Source: Phorcus lineatus (taxonomy: Eukaryota > Mollusca > Gastropoda > Trochida > Trochidae). Taken from it: a DNA stretch of 64,000 nt. Shown piece after piece: positions 23,504 to 34,576 of this stretch. The notes below the pieces were generated by a model, which worked only from the letters and a program-made list of their open reading frames with translations, did no database searches and was not told the DNA's origin. The position numbers and the translations under genes are program-made. The number at the start of each line of letters is the position of its first letter. Within the stretch, counting starts at the first letter, position 1. The stretch is from contig OV121094.1 in the NCBI GenBank assembly GCA_921293015.1, positions 2,594,764 through 2,658,763 on the forward strand. The letters run 5' to 3'.

Positions 23504-24221
23504 GGCTTGCAGTGATTTCGTAGACAAAACCATTTCGTAGACACGGGAATTTCGTAGACGAAACAATTTCGTAGACAGTGATTTCGTAGACAGTATTAAA
23601 TTTGTGTTTCTAAGTCACTATTGACTATTTTTTTAATTATCATTATCTTTTATAGTAGTTCATATCTTGTTGCATGAATATTGATTATGAGAATGTTGTT
23701 AGCTTTACGTAGAATGTTATAAGCTTTACATGCAAGTGGATTAGAATTAATTGTTTGACTCAATATATTTGTAAACATGATGTGCTACAATTATGTTGTC
23801 GGCGGATTAGCCGCGCTATTTGATTTTATTGTCAGTGACTTTTATTGTCTTCCCGAAAAGTTTTCTCGTCTCTATGCTGGTGTTGATTGTGTAGTTGTTT
23901 ATGAATATAACCATACTTACCTTAATTAATTTTATTTAAAGATCAAACAAGAACTGAAAGAATTGAAAACAACACATAAATATTGGATTACTTTAATAGT
24001 TTCAAACCACAACAAAATTGACTATTTATATTTTTTATTCACTTTATTTCTTTAATCGACCCTATTAGTGTTCGCACCTTGAGTTTGATAAATAAAAGTT
24101 TGCTATTATTACTTCTAATCCTATATTAAAACCTGTCTACGAATTCACTGCTCGGTTTGTCTACGAGTTCACCGGATTTCGTGTCTACGAAATGGTTTTG
24201 TCTACGAAATCACCGCATCCC
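23504..24221. mobile_element. 718-bp foldback-type MITE with 8-bp TSD
   Basis: Direct repeats ATGTGAAC border it at 23496-23503 and 24222-24229. The left end, GATTTCGTAGACAAAACCAT followed by TTCGTAGACACG, is matched on the other strand at the right end. Each terminus is itself a run of the decamer TTTCGTAGAC (five times on the left, about three to four on the right). The 8-bp duplication fits hAT-like insertion. There is no transposase; the AT-rich centre has no reading frame. Confidence 0.85.
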
Positions 24222-24559
24222 ATGTGAACTATGTTATCCAATTAAATGTGATACTGTTTCTTTATATATGCCACTCAACCACTCGATTTAATACATTTTG
24301 AACTACTAACTTAATTCAAAATGACTTCTTAAAAGCTTTTCATTTCCCTTTTCTCCTAGTTATTAATTTTAAAATAATCGTTCCACGTCCATGATTAACA
24401 CAGTTTCATGATCTCGTAATTTCATGAAATCAAATTCATGTTTCAAATAAGAAATAAAAAAAACCCTTTTCAACCATACTGCTTAGAATTGAGAAAAACG
24501 TAAAGTGCGATTTTATGCGCGCTTCATTGACTTAATCGATTTGGAAAGATAGGCAACGG

Positions 24560-24640
24560 AAAGGCGACCTTTCCTTAGTGTGGAAAGGACGCCTTTCAGT
24601 TTTTGGCAAGACCGCCTTGCCAAATTTGGAAAGTTATGGA
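24560..24640. repeat. Pair of small hairpins
   Basis: AAAGGCGACCTTTCC / GGAAAGGACGCCTTT and TTTGGCAAG / CTTGCCAAA are nested inverted repeats in 80 bases, which stand out from the AT-rich surroundings by GC content. Confidence 0.6.
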
Positions 24641-24841
24641 ATGAACGCGCGTTACTCCAGTGATTGTTACATTTGATTTACTTATTTTCAATCCCACAAC
24701 ATAACACATTACGATGAATATCCACTCTAACCATGTGATATTTATCAAACTGTGAGCTTTATATGTTCTAACGATCATTTACCTAGTTCGCAATATGTTT
24801 TTTGTGTAGTATTGAGAAAATGAATTGATTTGGTTGCACTT

Positions 24842-25102
24842 TTAACGGCCTATTAGAATAGAGGAGTTTTTATATTCTAGGGAATTTGAAATTCCGATCA
24901 AAACCACAATTAATTTTTTCAAGGAAACATAATGGAATAGTCCCTTGTCCTGCGTAAGATCTGAATCAAATGGTTTTGAGTCCGACTGCAATGCCATGAA
25001 AGTTTGCAAACATACTGTCAATTTGTGTGATTTACATGGTAAAGCTCTCGGGCTGATATTGGGGTCTCGGGCTGATACAGGATGTGATATGAAAATACCC
25101 AT
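24842..25102 (-). other. Small ORF, block B counterpart of 8336-8569
   Basis: The - strand frame of 86 codons shares FDSDL, a DKGLFHYVSLKK segment and SNSLEYK with the block A frame. Family unknown; coding status uncertain. Confidence 0.3.
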
Positions 25103-27174
25103 ATAATACTATCTATTTATGATTGAAAACAGAGAGAAAAAAACCGACCACTAGGGTGAGTCTCAGGTTTGACAAACTGCATGTTGGTGACAAAGTATTT
25201 TCGTATGACCTGGACAAAGATGAATAAATAACGATTAACATACATTCAAGTTAACAAGTTGGCTGCAGTCCGAATGAACGGGTCAGTACAATATCAAGGA
25301 CTATCGGAGGATTGAGAAGACATCTTAGTACTTGCCTAACACAATTTCTCGAAAGTTTTGACATTATTTGTTTACTAGAAGTTTGGGCAAAAAGTGAAAC
25401 TGAGTTTTCTGATATTTTCATTGATCATTATTGTTTTTCCTGGTGTCATGAGCGTACAAGTTTGTTTGGGAGAAACCCAAGAAGTATATGCGTTTTTGTC
25501 CGAAAGTGTTTGAAAGAAAAATTTACACGTGTATACGCAGATATATGTAAGTAAATGTATCTGTTTATTGTGTAATCATCAATATACAATTTTTGACACT
25601 GTTATGTATTCCCTGAGGGTTCAAGACACTATTCGATGGAATTGTTGAACTGGAAATGTTTTGTTGAAAGCATTTGTTCAACATGGTGACATTGAATTGT
25701 ACCTAACCGGTGACTTTAACGCAAGAATTGGAAATAGTGAAATGGACTTCATTGATGATGACACGTCTGATTACCTGCGAAGACGATAATGGAAGTGATA
25801 ATTTTTGTCTCCCCTGAAATTCAAGGGACAGTGTTACGAATGACTTTGGAGTTTCTCTGTTGGAATTGTGTAGAACATTAAATATTCATGTACTTAACGG
25901 TAGAAGTATTAAGGACTTTAACGGTGACTATACTTTTATATCGCACTTAGGCAAAAGTGTTATAGATTATGTTATTGTTTCTACAAATAGTTTTCATCAT
26001 TTTTCAGAATTTCAGGTTCTTTACAACGATATATCGGATCACTTTCCTACATCATGTATCATGAACATATTTAGATCCAGCGGGAATCCTGTGTCAACCA
26101 CAAACAACAATTGGAATAGACTACAGTGGAAGTCACAACATAAATTTAGTAGTAAATTCATGGAGTCACTAAAACGTATGATTGTAAGTAGACAGTTGGA
26201 AGAGATCTACGATGTTGTTGAAACTGATATTGACCAGGCTCTGCAGATTCTTACTAATGTCTTACAACAATAAGGTGAATGATTCAGGATGAAGGAAAGT
26301 GTCTTCATACATTGAAACAACCATATTGGTGGGACAATGAACGCGAGCATTTGAAAACTGAAAATTACAACCTTCTAAACAGTTTCAGGAGAAAAAACAC
26401 TGATGAAGACCTAAAATCTTATATCAAAGCAAGGAACAGATTTAAGAGCACATGTGAAAGAAAGAAGAGACAACTTGAAGAGAAATAAGTTATTGATATT
26501 TGTGAAAATGAGGACTCTGTTAAGGAAATTTGGAAGAAGATGAAACATTTACTTAAAAAATCGTACCGTCTACCTGAAATAACACCAGAACGATGGGTTG
26601 ACCATTTTACAGACAGTAGTAGAATGTCAATCGAGCAGGAGTTTGCAGACATGGTGAATAATGACATGAAGATTCAGATAGAAGTGGAGAATACTTTGAT
26701 GACATTGATGATACCGTAACAGAACAGGACATATTAGGTGCGCTTCACGAGTTCAAAAATCAAAAAGCACCTGGACCTGATGGTATCGCTGTTGAAATGC
26801 TTAATCATTCCATTCATTTTATCTTGCCTGTTTTACTGCCAATATAAAACAAGGTTCTCGACACTGGACATTACAAACGGCATTATATATCCTCTGTAAA
26901 AAAATGATGATAACAGTGGACCAAATAACTACAGAGGAATATGTTTATTAAATGTTATTTGAAAACTTTTTACCAAGATACTGAATAAAAGAATTATCAA
27001 ATGGGCAGAGATCAATACCAAATTTCATGAAGAGCAAGCAGGTTACCGTAGATGATGATCCACGATAGATAACATCTTCTCTTTACACGCTATCATTCAG
27101 AAGTATTCATCGAAGAGGAAAGGCAGAATGTATGAAGTGTTTATTGACTTCTCCTAAGCTTTCGATTCGGTACA

Positions 27175-27476
27175 CTTGACTCAATACCTTATCGTGGTGT
27201 GGTGGTTTGCGTGCTTCAGAGACCCCAGCAGGAGCTTACATGCTCCTGGTAGGGTCAACCACGCTGGACAGGTCGACGGGGTAGAAGCCAGACCAAATTT
27301 GAGTCGTTCTAAAACCTGTTGTTTATCTCTCACTATACCTTTCTTTCCGTCTTTACCCTCATCCTGTCGATCCCTTTCTCCCTTATCTGTCCACTCTCTT
27401 TTGGATGCTAGTCATCCACGTGTTTCATAACTGAAATATTGTTCAAAACACGTTAAACCCCAACTCACTCACTGAA
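27175..27476 (+). mobile_element. SINE nested in the LINE, 11-bp TSD
   Basis: The LINE codon block AFDSV is cut. GATTCGGTACA occurs at 27164-27174 and again at 27477-27487. The insert's 3' end GTTAAACCCCAACTCACTCA is the same tail as the SINEs at 2351 and 5808. The 84-codon frame over it is not a gene. Confidence 0.85.
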
Positions 27477-27721
27477 GATTCGGTACAGCACTTTCTGTTA
27501 ATGTATGCTCTCAAGAAAAATGGACTTTCAGGAAAACCGTTCAATACTCTTAAACCAATGTATTCCAAGCTGCGATCGTGCGTAAATACCTACAACGGAT
27601 TAAGTGAATATTTTAACTGTACAATGTACAAGGCTGTATGGTCAGTCCAACACTATTTGTTCTATTCCTGAACGAATATATTGATATGATCAAACTTTCA
27701 GAACATCAAAAATGTATAATA

Positions 27722-27809
27722 TGTTTATGTTTTTTATAAATGTATTTATATTGATTTTGTATACGGGCCTGTGGCCTATAGACAATAAAAACCTACTTGA
27801 TTTGACTTG
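27722..27809 (+). mobile_element. Short LINE/SINE 3' end inserted beside the FADD motif
   Basis: An 85-base AT-rich piece containing GTATACGGGCCTGTGGCCTA and AATAAA interrupts the reverse transcriptase between the KLSEHQK and ALLFADD segments. It appears to be the 3' terminus of another retroelement. Confidence 0.5.
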
Positions 27810-29899
27810 ACAGCATTATTATTCGCAGACGACATTGTAAATGCAGCGGACACGGTATTCAGACTACAGCAACAAATCGATCTTCTCAGCGACTTTTGTA
27901 ATAAGTTTGGGATGACGGTTAACAAAGACAAGACAAGGATCATGGTGTTTAGACGAAGAGGTATCGTCAAGAGTACTGAAAAATGGTTTTATAGAGACTG
28001 TAGATTACAAGTTGTTTCTAGATATAAATATCTCGGCATTTACTTTTCAGGAAAATTGTCTTGGGGTGCTACCAACACATAGCGCATCAAGCAAGGAAAG
28101 CAAGTTTTGGACTTTTGACATTCATCCGTAAAGTTAAACACATCCAGGTCACTGTTTCTTTTTAACAGAATTGTTCTACCAATATTAACGTATGGATCCG
28201 CAATTTGGGGGTACAAGTACGAAGAGCGCATCGAAAGGATCCACCATCATTTCTGCAAACAGACTTTTGGTGTGGGAAGTAAAACTTGTAACTGTACTTG
28301 GCGAAGATTACCACTAGCCGTACACTATATGAGGAAATGTATCACCTTTTGATTGAAGTTATTGCACATGCCGGACAACAGACACCCTAAAAGCTGCTAC
28401 AAGATGCTTATTTCTCAGGACAACGCTGGTAGGATGACATGGGCTGGAAATATTAGAACTTTGTTATTCTCATGGGATTTGGATACGCATGGGTCGCTCA
28501 GAGCGTTGGATGTGTAAAGATCTTTTTGCTGATTTTCTCACAACGCCTCAAGTATATCAATATACAGAACTAGAATACAAATGTCAAGGAAATTAATAAT
28601 AAACTCGAACTTTACTCTCAACTCAAGTCACTACTTCAACCAGAAAAATACCTTTCATGTATTAAGGACCGCAACTTTAAAATATATCAGTGTAAACTAA
28701 GATGTGCAAATCATAATCTGTGCATCGAGACTGGAAGATGGGAAAATATAACAAGAGAAGAACGCTTCTGTGCGTATTGTTCTACTCACAACATTTATGC
28801 CTTTGAAGATGAAAACCACTTTATATTTACCTGTCCACTATACGACGTCTACAGAAAACGATACCTGCATGAATGCATGCACTACAATATTAACAAAATA
28901 ATCAACATTTGTAACAGCGAAAAGGAAGCATGGAAATTTGGAGCATATATTCATTTTAGTTCTGTCCTCAGGAGTGAATGGAATAAAATATTTTAGACTT
29001 TCTAAAAATCATCTCTTTTTAAATCAACTGTTAAGAGTATATCAACATGTATATGTCATATGTTGTTTAGGTGTTGGATAAGACAGTGTGTTTGCTAATG
29101 TGTACTTATGTTTTGACTCATGCTGCATATTATGTGAAACATGGTCTGGAAGGCCTACAATTCCGAAATAAACATATATATATAAATTATTCAAATACCC
29201 AAAGATACAAATCTACTAAAGCGACACTAAAACGAAAAACTCAGCAGTTTAAATATAGGCCAGCTAACCAGATAAATGTGTTGCGATAATTGAATGTGAT
29301 GTGAATGTTTTCTCTAAAGTGGGGTAAGTATTAATAAAACTATGGCTGTTTCGAGAATGTTAGGAGTTTTACAAGCCAATATTTGATAGTTGTGTCCAAT
29401 GTACTCCGACGGCTGTCTTTCTTTCAAATAAATTTTTCTAATCTCTCTTATCCAAGAATGAGAAATAGCTAGAAAAGAAATATTCGTTATATACGCATTA
29501 TTTATTCATAAAGAAATATGCATTGTGTCAGAACCTTTAATACTGTGTTGAGATGCAAGAGATACGTTGTGTCTATTGGTCTTGCTATTTCCCCTGGTAA
29601 CACCTGAGAGTAAATAAAGATTGATTGACTGGTTGACATCCTCTGCATCCCACAGATAGCTATCAATCATTTATTTATCAATCATTTATACATCAAGCAT
29701 TTATTCATCAGGCATAAGTACATCGCGTTTCGGTCGATAAGATAAGGAGCTTGAGTGAGCAACTTAACGACTACTAATGAAACATTTATAAAGAACCGGA
29801 ACATCTATGACAGCTCGTCAAATAATTTAAAAAGACTACTTTAAAAAAGGACCGCACATGCGCACCGGTTGATGAAACTCCTTTGGCGTTCCTTAATAT

Positions 29900-32800
29900 G
29901 TATAACAGTTATGCTGAACAAAACAAACTCTTTTAAAACCCTGATATGTTACTTTACAAATCTGAGTGGTTACAGTGTATAAACTTGGGCGCAGTGTGTC
30001 AAATTTTATACATTTTCATGGGTACCAACCTCAGCCACACATTCTCTGAAGCGACACACGAAAAGGTCATCTTATTTCTGGTTCTCATTAATTGAATTGA
30101 CAACAAATTAAACTGATAACAACCTTTATCTATCGGCTACCAATTTGAAATTTAAGTCCTATCCGAAGGGAAATAAACGTTTGCAATGGTAACATGGGTG
30201 TAGATATATTCCTGTCAGGTCAAATTTAGTTTCAAAAGCCGAATGGTTTAGCAAGGACAAAGAGCGTGTGAATAAGAGTTACGATTTGTATGCAGCAATT
30301 GCAGATTTCAAAAGTTATTACAGCATACTTCAAATCTTTTATTGAGGAGCTGGCAAGACATCGAGAAGTTACAAACATTATTCTTAACACAGAACGAAAT
30401 AATGTTTGAATGCCTTATAGTGTCACCACATTGCCAATAATACCCCCAAAAAAATTCTGTTGGGCCACTGTGTCATTATATAGCCACCAAAGCCAATACA
30501 GAAATGATTTCTCGGCTCTCTCTTCTGTGTCCAAATTGATATAGTACGATCCTCCTCTACTTCTGGCGAGACTAAACGTTGGATTTATGAAGATATTCAT
30601 AAATTTTGGTGATATTTTGTGGTAAGTGTTTTTCATTACCTTAAAAGATGTTTACAGTAGAATGCAAACATATTATATCATATATCATTAAGCTAATTAA
30701 CGAGAGAGATCTTTTAATGTATCAGCTTCGAGGGGTTCACAATTTTTTTGTCCATACTCGAAGCACTGATACTTTTGTTAAATTTTCAAATAGAAGGCAA
30801 GCAAAATATTACTATAGTTACATATTTTTTACTGGTTTTTTTAAATACCTCTACATAAAAAAAGATGTGTATATCAAGGAATATCCCCTAGAAATTCATT
30901 TCCATAAAAAGAACTTGACGAGACCGTCTCATTATCAAAACATTACATGGCACTTACAGTTGGTTTTTTTCATTTAATCATCAGAGAACAAACATAAAAG
31001 ATTCTAAAACCTAGATTTCACTTCTCCTAACTACGGATAGATCATCAACATATATCTATAAGAATACATATGTCGCCAACGCATTCAACTTTACAGGCAT
31101 CTAAGCTTATCATATTTCAAGTAACTATATGAATTAAAGTTGTATTAACGTTTCACCATTAGAACCAAGGATATTTGACAGTCTAGTTGTTAACCATGTT
31201 ATTTTCATGAATAATTAGCATTGATATTTCCAGACTACTCTTCACTTGATTTTTGTGATATAGTTTTCAAATCCTTTTCTCAACAAAAGCTGTATGCTTC
31301 AACATATCGATTTCATTAGATTTGTTTTCTACAATTTAAGTCATTTTCCCTACCCGTCAAACAAATTACATCAACAATCAAATTGCAAAAAATAAACATT
31401 CAGTCTTTACAAGTATTCATAACATCACAACTACTTTCACAACTTTCTTCAACAAAATTTAGACACCAATCATTGTTTTTTTGCAGGCAGTTTTTGTAAA
31501 GTGTATACAATATTCATCAACATTTATAGAACCATTCATCTGTTTTGAATAGCCATGCGACGATTTAGAAACGCTGGTTTGTGTTCTGTACAGCTGCATG
31601 CCAAAAGGTTGTTGACATACCCTAATATACTCGTGCAAATATCATGTAATTTGAGATGCCTTTGAATTATCGTAGCATTGCGAAAAAGAAACTTAATTTT
31701 TTAAATTTTCAATGCACATATGCAGATCCATTCTACTTTAAGGCAAATGTTTATCGTACCCCACAATTACCCGTAACAGTTTTGGCAGGTCGTTGAAGTG
31801 AACAGGAATCAAAATTCCGAAAACACTTATTTTTATTTTTATACATATTTATCCTTTATAAGTTGTCAACTTCTTTAATAATAAGTCACGTTTGTTTCTT
31901 AGCACAAAGTCAATGTGATTATATTGGTTTTAATCTCGGAGAGTCGATATGGAACATTTTATTTGAGATTTAACGAAATCGAAATTTTAAAAATGTGACA
32001 CCTTCTGTCTATATCACAATACCAAAATTCGAATTTTTGCACTAGAGACCAGAAGATCCCAAAATGAGTTCAAGAATGGCTATTTCACCCATTTCATCCA
32101 TTGTCAGTTTTGCTGAAGTTATTCTATTGACGTTAAAACGAAACCCAAATTACATGATATTTGCACTACGATTCAGCTGTAAGTGAACAAACTTTTGGTA
32201 TGCAGCTGTATAGTCACTATAACAGCTAAATACATGTAACTATGATGTTGATGAATTAGATTTGAAATAATAACTCTATCATGATCCAACAGATCTTCAT
32301 TATTAAGAAATTTTAAGTCACTAATGTATCGCTGTCAATGTAAGTTACTTTTGCAGTTCAAGGCTGGTATACAATGAATAAAATATAAATATTCTTAATC
32401 CGTCCATTAAATAACTTTTCAGCTAATTTGATTAAATCCTGTCTAAGCAAGTCTAAAATAGGACGTTGGTAAACTCTCTTTCTCCACAGATTTGAAAGAC
32501 GGTAGTTCAACAGTAATTCATAGAAATGAATCAAGAAATGTATTTCTAAACATTGATTGATCTTTCCCCATTGCCTTTCACAAATTTCAAAAGAAAGTTT
32601 TTTTTAAACTCACTTTGAAATGGAACACTAATCCTTTAAAGTGAATAACCGTTACTTGAATATGAGTGGCACTTGTTCGTTTTTACTAAGCAACCGTCAC
32701 TTGAGAGAAACTATGCTGCGACTCTAGTTGTTAAAAAGTATATAAACTTAGGATACATAATTGAATAACTTTGAAGAGACGAATTGTTGAGTAGTTCTTT

Positions 32801-33440
32801 GAGTGCAAATGAATATGTCAACTTGGAGGTTGTAGCAAATGTATTGAACGATTCAAAATTACATGAATATTGTACTTTTTAAGTAATCATTACTTATCAT
32901 TTTTGCTTATGCTGCGTGAGTAACAAACGAATACTGACTGAGTTTTCGCAGACCGTATAACAGTCAGTACAAGAATTCTGAAGACAAATGCTGATTTGCA
33001 TCATTGTAGACACCTTACGGCACGACTGCCTCTATGTATAATGCCGTATATACCTCATTAGATAGATAGTTAAATTCTCTTTCATTTGATTTTACTAACA
33101 AGGAGGTACAGATATTCCTTGAAACTGTAAGAAGTTGTTTATCATTTTAGTTACATAGCAACGTTTTTCGTGATTTTACGGTAATGTACGTAATGTACCT
33201 CAATGGATAGGTAATTGAATAATCTTTCATTTGAGTAAACATACAACGTGGCACAAATATTTCTTCTTCTCAAAAGTGTTTTATGAAAAAGTAAATTGAA
33301 AAGGTGAATGCCGAATAAGGATAAAGCAATAAGTAACTTCATACTGCCGCCGGGACTCCAGGTTTTATCATTTTTAAAAGATAGTCATGCATGATATGAT
33401 AACTTTCTGAAATTAAAAATATGCGAGTGACGAGAAACCC
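29900..33440. other. Long AT-rich intergenic stretch, no gene seen
   Basis: This 3.5 kb is present in block C only. Open frames at 30415-30636 (-) and 30648-30977 (+) have AT-driven composition and no motif. Two related passages near 33,040-33,100 and 33,190-33,240 (each with TTCATTTGA and a short TAGATAG/GGATAGGTA start) hint at old repeats. Confidence 0.4.
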
Positions 33441-34533
33441 TTAACGACTTGACGACCCAAAGACTCAAGTTAGACTTCGGGTCAGGTAAATTGCAAGGAA
33501 ACCTGACATTAAATATGCAAATCGATATCAAATTCAATCCAATTGAATTCAGAGTCATCTCACTTTCCTTACAGGCCTACAAACGGGGTAAGCACGCTGT
33601 CCAGTCGGAATATGATATTATCTTCAACATTGATGTTGTTGAAGCCTTTAACACTATCTTTATCAATAATCAAGCTATAAATGTTCATATTAGTGCTCAT
33701 GTTTCTTTTCACAAGTCTTAACCTTTACATAACTGAAAGGTAAGGTTTTCATCAGAATGGGGCAACAGACATTATGCCAAAGTAATTTCTATTACAATAT
33801 CAAAAGAGAAATTTATTTGGTAAATGCAGTTAATCATCAAATGATTCCGTTTTAATAGATTGTAAAATATCATAAACAATGAATCAGGCGAAAAGGCATT
33901 AAAATTTTACTTGAATTCATGTAATCAACATAGTAACAATATGAAAGCAAAGGGTATTATCTACACGGTGAGCAACGCTGTCAGGAAGTTTGCACTACCT
34001 GTTATACCAGGGATGTATATCAGCAAACCTCCAAAAAACACAACAAAGTCTAGAAAGCTGAAAGATTGTGTCAAGTACAATGATGACATATTTGAACAAA
34101 ACACTAAGGTAGCCTTAGTGCAATGTTTAAGGATGTGACTAAGGTTAACCTTAAAGTTAAGTTGTTTTGTGCAACGACACCCAGGCTCTCGTTTACCGCT
34201 TCCCTCATACTAAGGCAAACGTTAGAAATAAATCGTACTTCTTCAAGTAGTTATTCACTTGTCTTTACACTGTTGTGGGAAAGTGACACATTACACTTTA
34301 ATGGGGCAAAACACAGTTTCAACGGATTTGAACAGTAACAAAGTGGTATTTACTTCAATTTTACCTTGAGCGGTTTTCATAATAAACGTAACAGATTTAT
34401 TTAATAATGGATATGTAAAATAACCATAGTTCTTTGTATCGTGTTTCATTTCGTACACATGGAATGACAGTGAGGGGCTTTGCGTGTGTATGTGGAGGTC
34501 TGAATAATCAACCCTTTCAGTTATAAGGACACC

Positions 34534-34576
34534 ATGAAGAAATTTGCATCCAAGACCTGTGTTTTACTCGCTATTG
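34534..34576 (+). CDS. Copy C exon 1
   Basis: Start codon in GACACCATGAAGAA context, identical to copy B; donor TTG|GTAAG; phase 1. Confidence 0.8.

Larger units (their letters stand above)
11850..25100 (+). repeat. Segmental duplication block B
   Basis: From about 11,850 (TCAAATACTCATAGATACAA, compare 29,190) to about 25,100 the block follows the order seen in block C: upstream region, DUF1647-like gene, 3' flank (21,760-22,400 resembles 42,690-43,340), and then the small ORF region shared with block A. Large block-specific insertions interrupt the match: satellites and a Crypton piece in intron 1 of B, and 3 kb at 30-33.4 kb in C. Confidence 0.7.
25260..29180 (+). mobile_element. Non-LTR retrotransposon (LINE) with APE endonuclease and reverse transcriptase, inactive
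   Basis: In order: endonuclease pieces at 25312-25554 (FDIICLLEVWAK) and 25680-26070 (LTGDFNARIG-like, then HLGKSVIDYVIVS and DISDHFP, the SDH end of APE domains); reverse transcriptase from 26700 (NQKAPGPDGIAVEML; NYRGICLLNV; FHEEQAGYR; VFIDFS-x-AFDSVH; ALLFADDIVNAAD at 27813-27851, the catalytic F/YADD; then KYLGIYFSGKLSW); and a C-terminal CxxC-HF-CP knuckle (FCAYCSTHN ... HFIFTCPLYD) near 28,770-28,840. Several frameshifts and stops break it, and two younger insertions lie inside. The 3' UTR ends near AATAAACATATATATA (29,168). The clade (Jockey/CR1-like or related) is not resolved. It separates blocks B and C. Confidence 0.85.

Noticed and set aside
27176..27430. 84-codon frame as a gene
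   Set aside because: Lies entirely inside a TSD-flanked SINE.
30415..30977. Two frames at 30415-30636 (-) and 30648-30977 (+)
   Set aside because: AT-driven composition, no motif, no splice context.
33449..33721. 90-codon + strand frame
   Set aside because: Looks protein-like in composition but has no recognised motif, no copy in block A or B and no clear splice sites.
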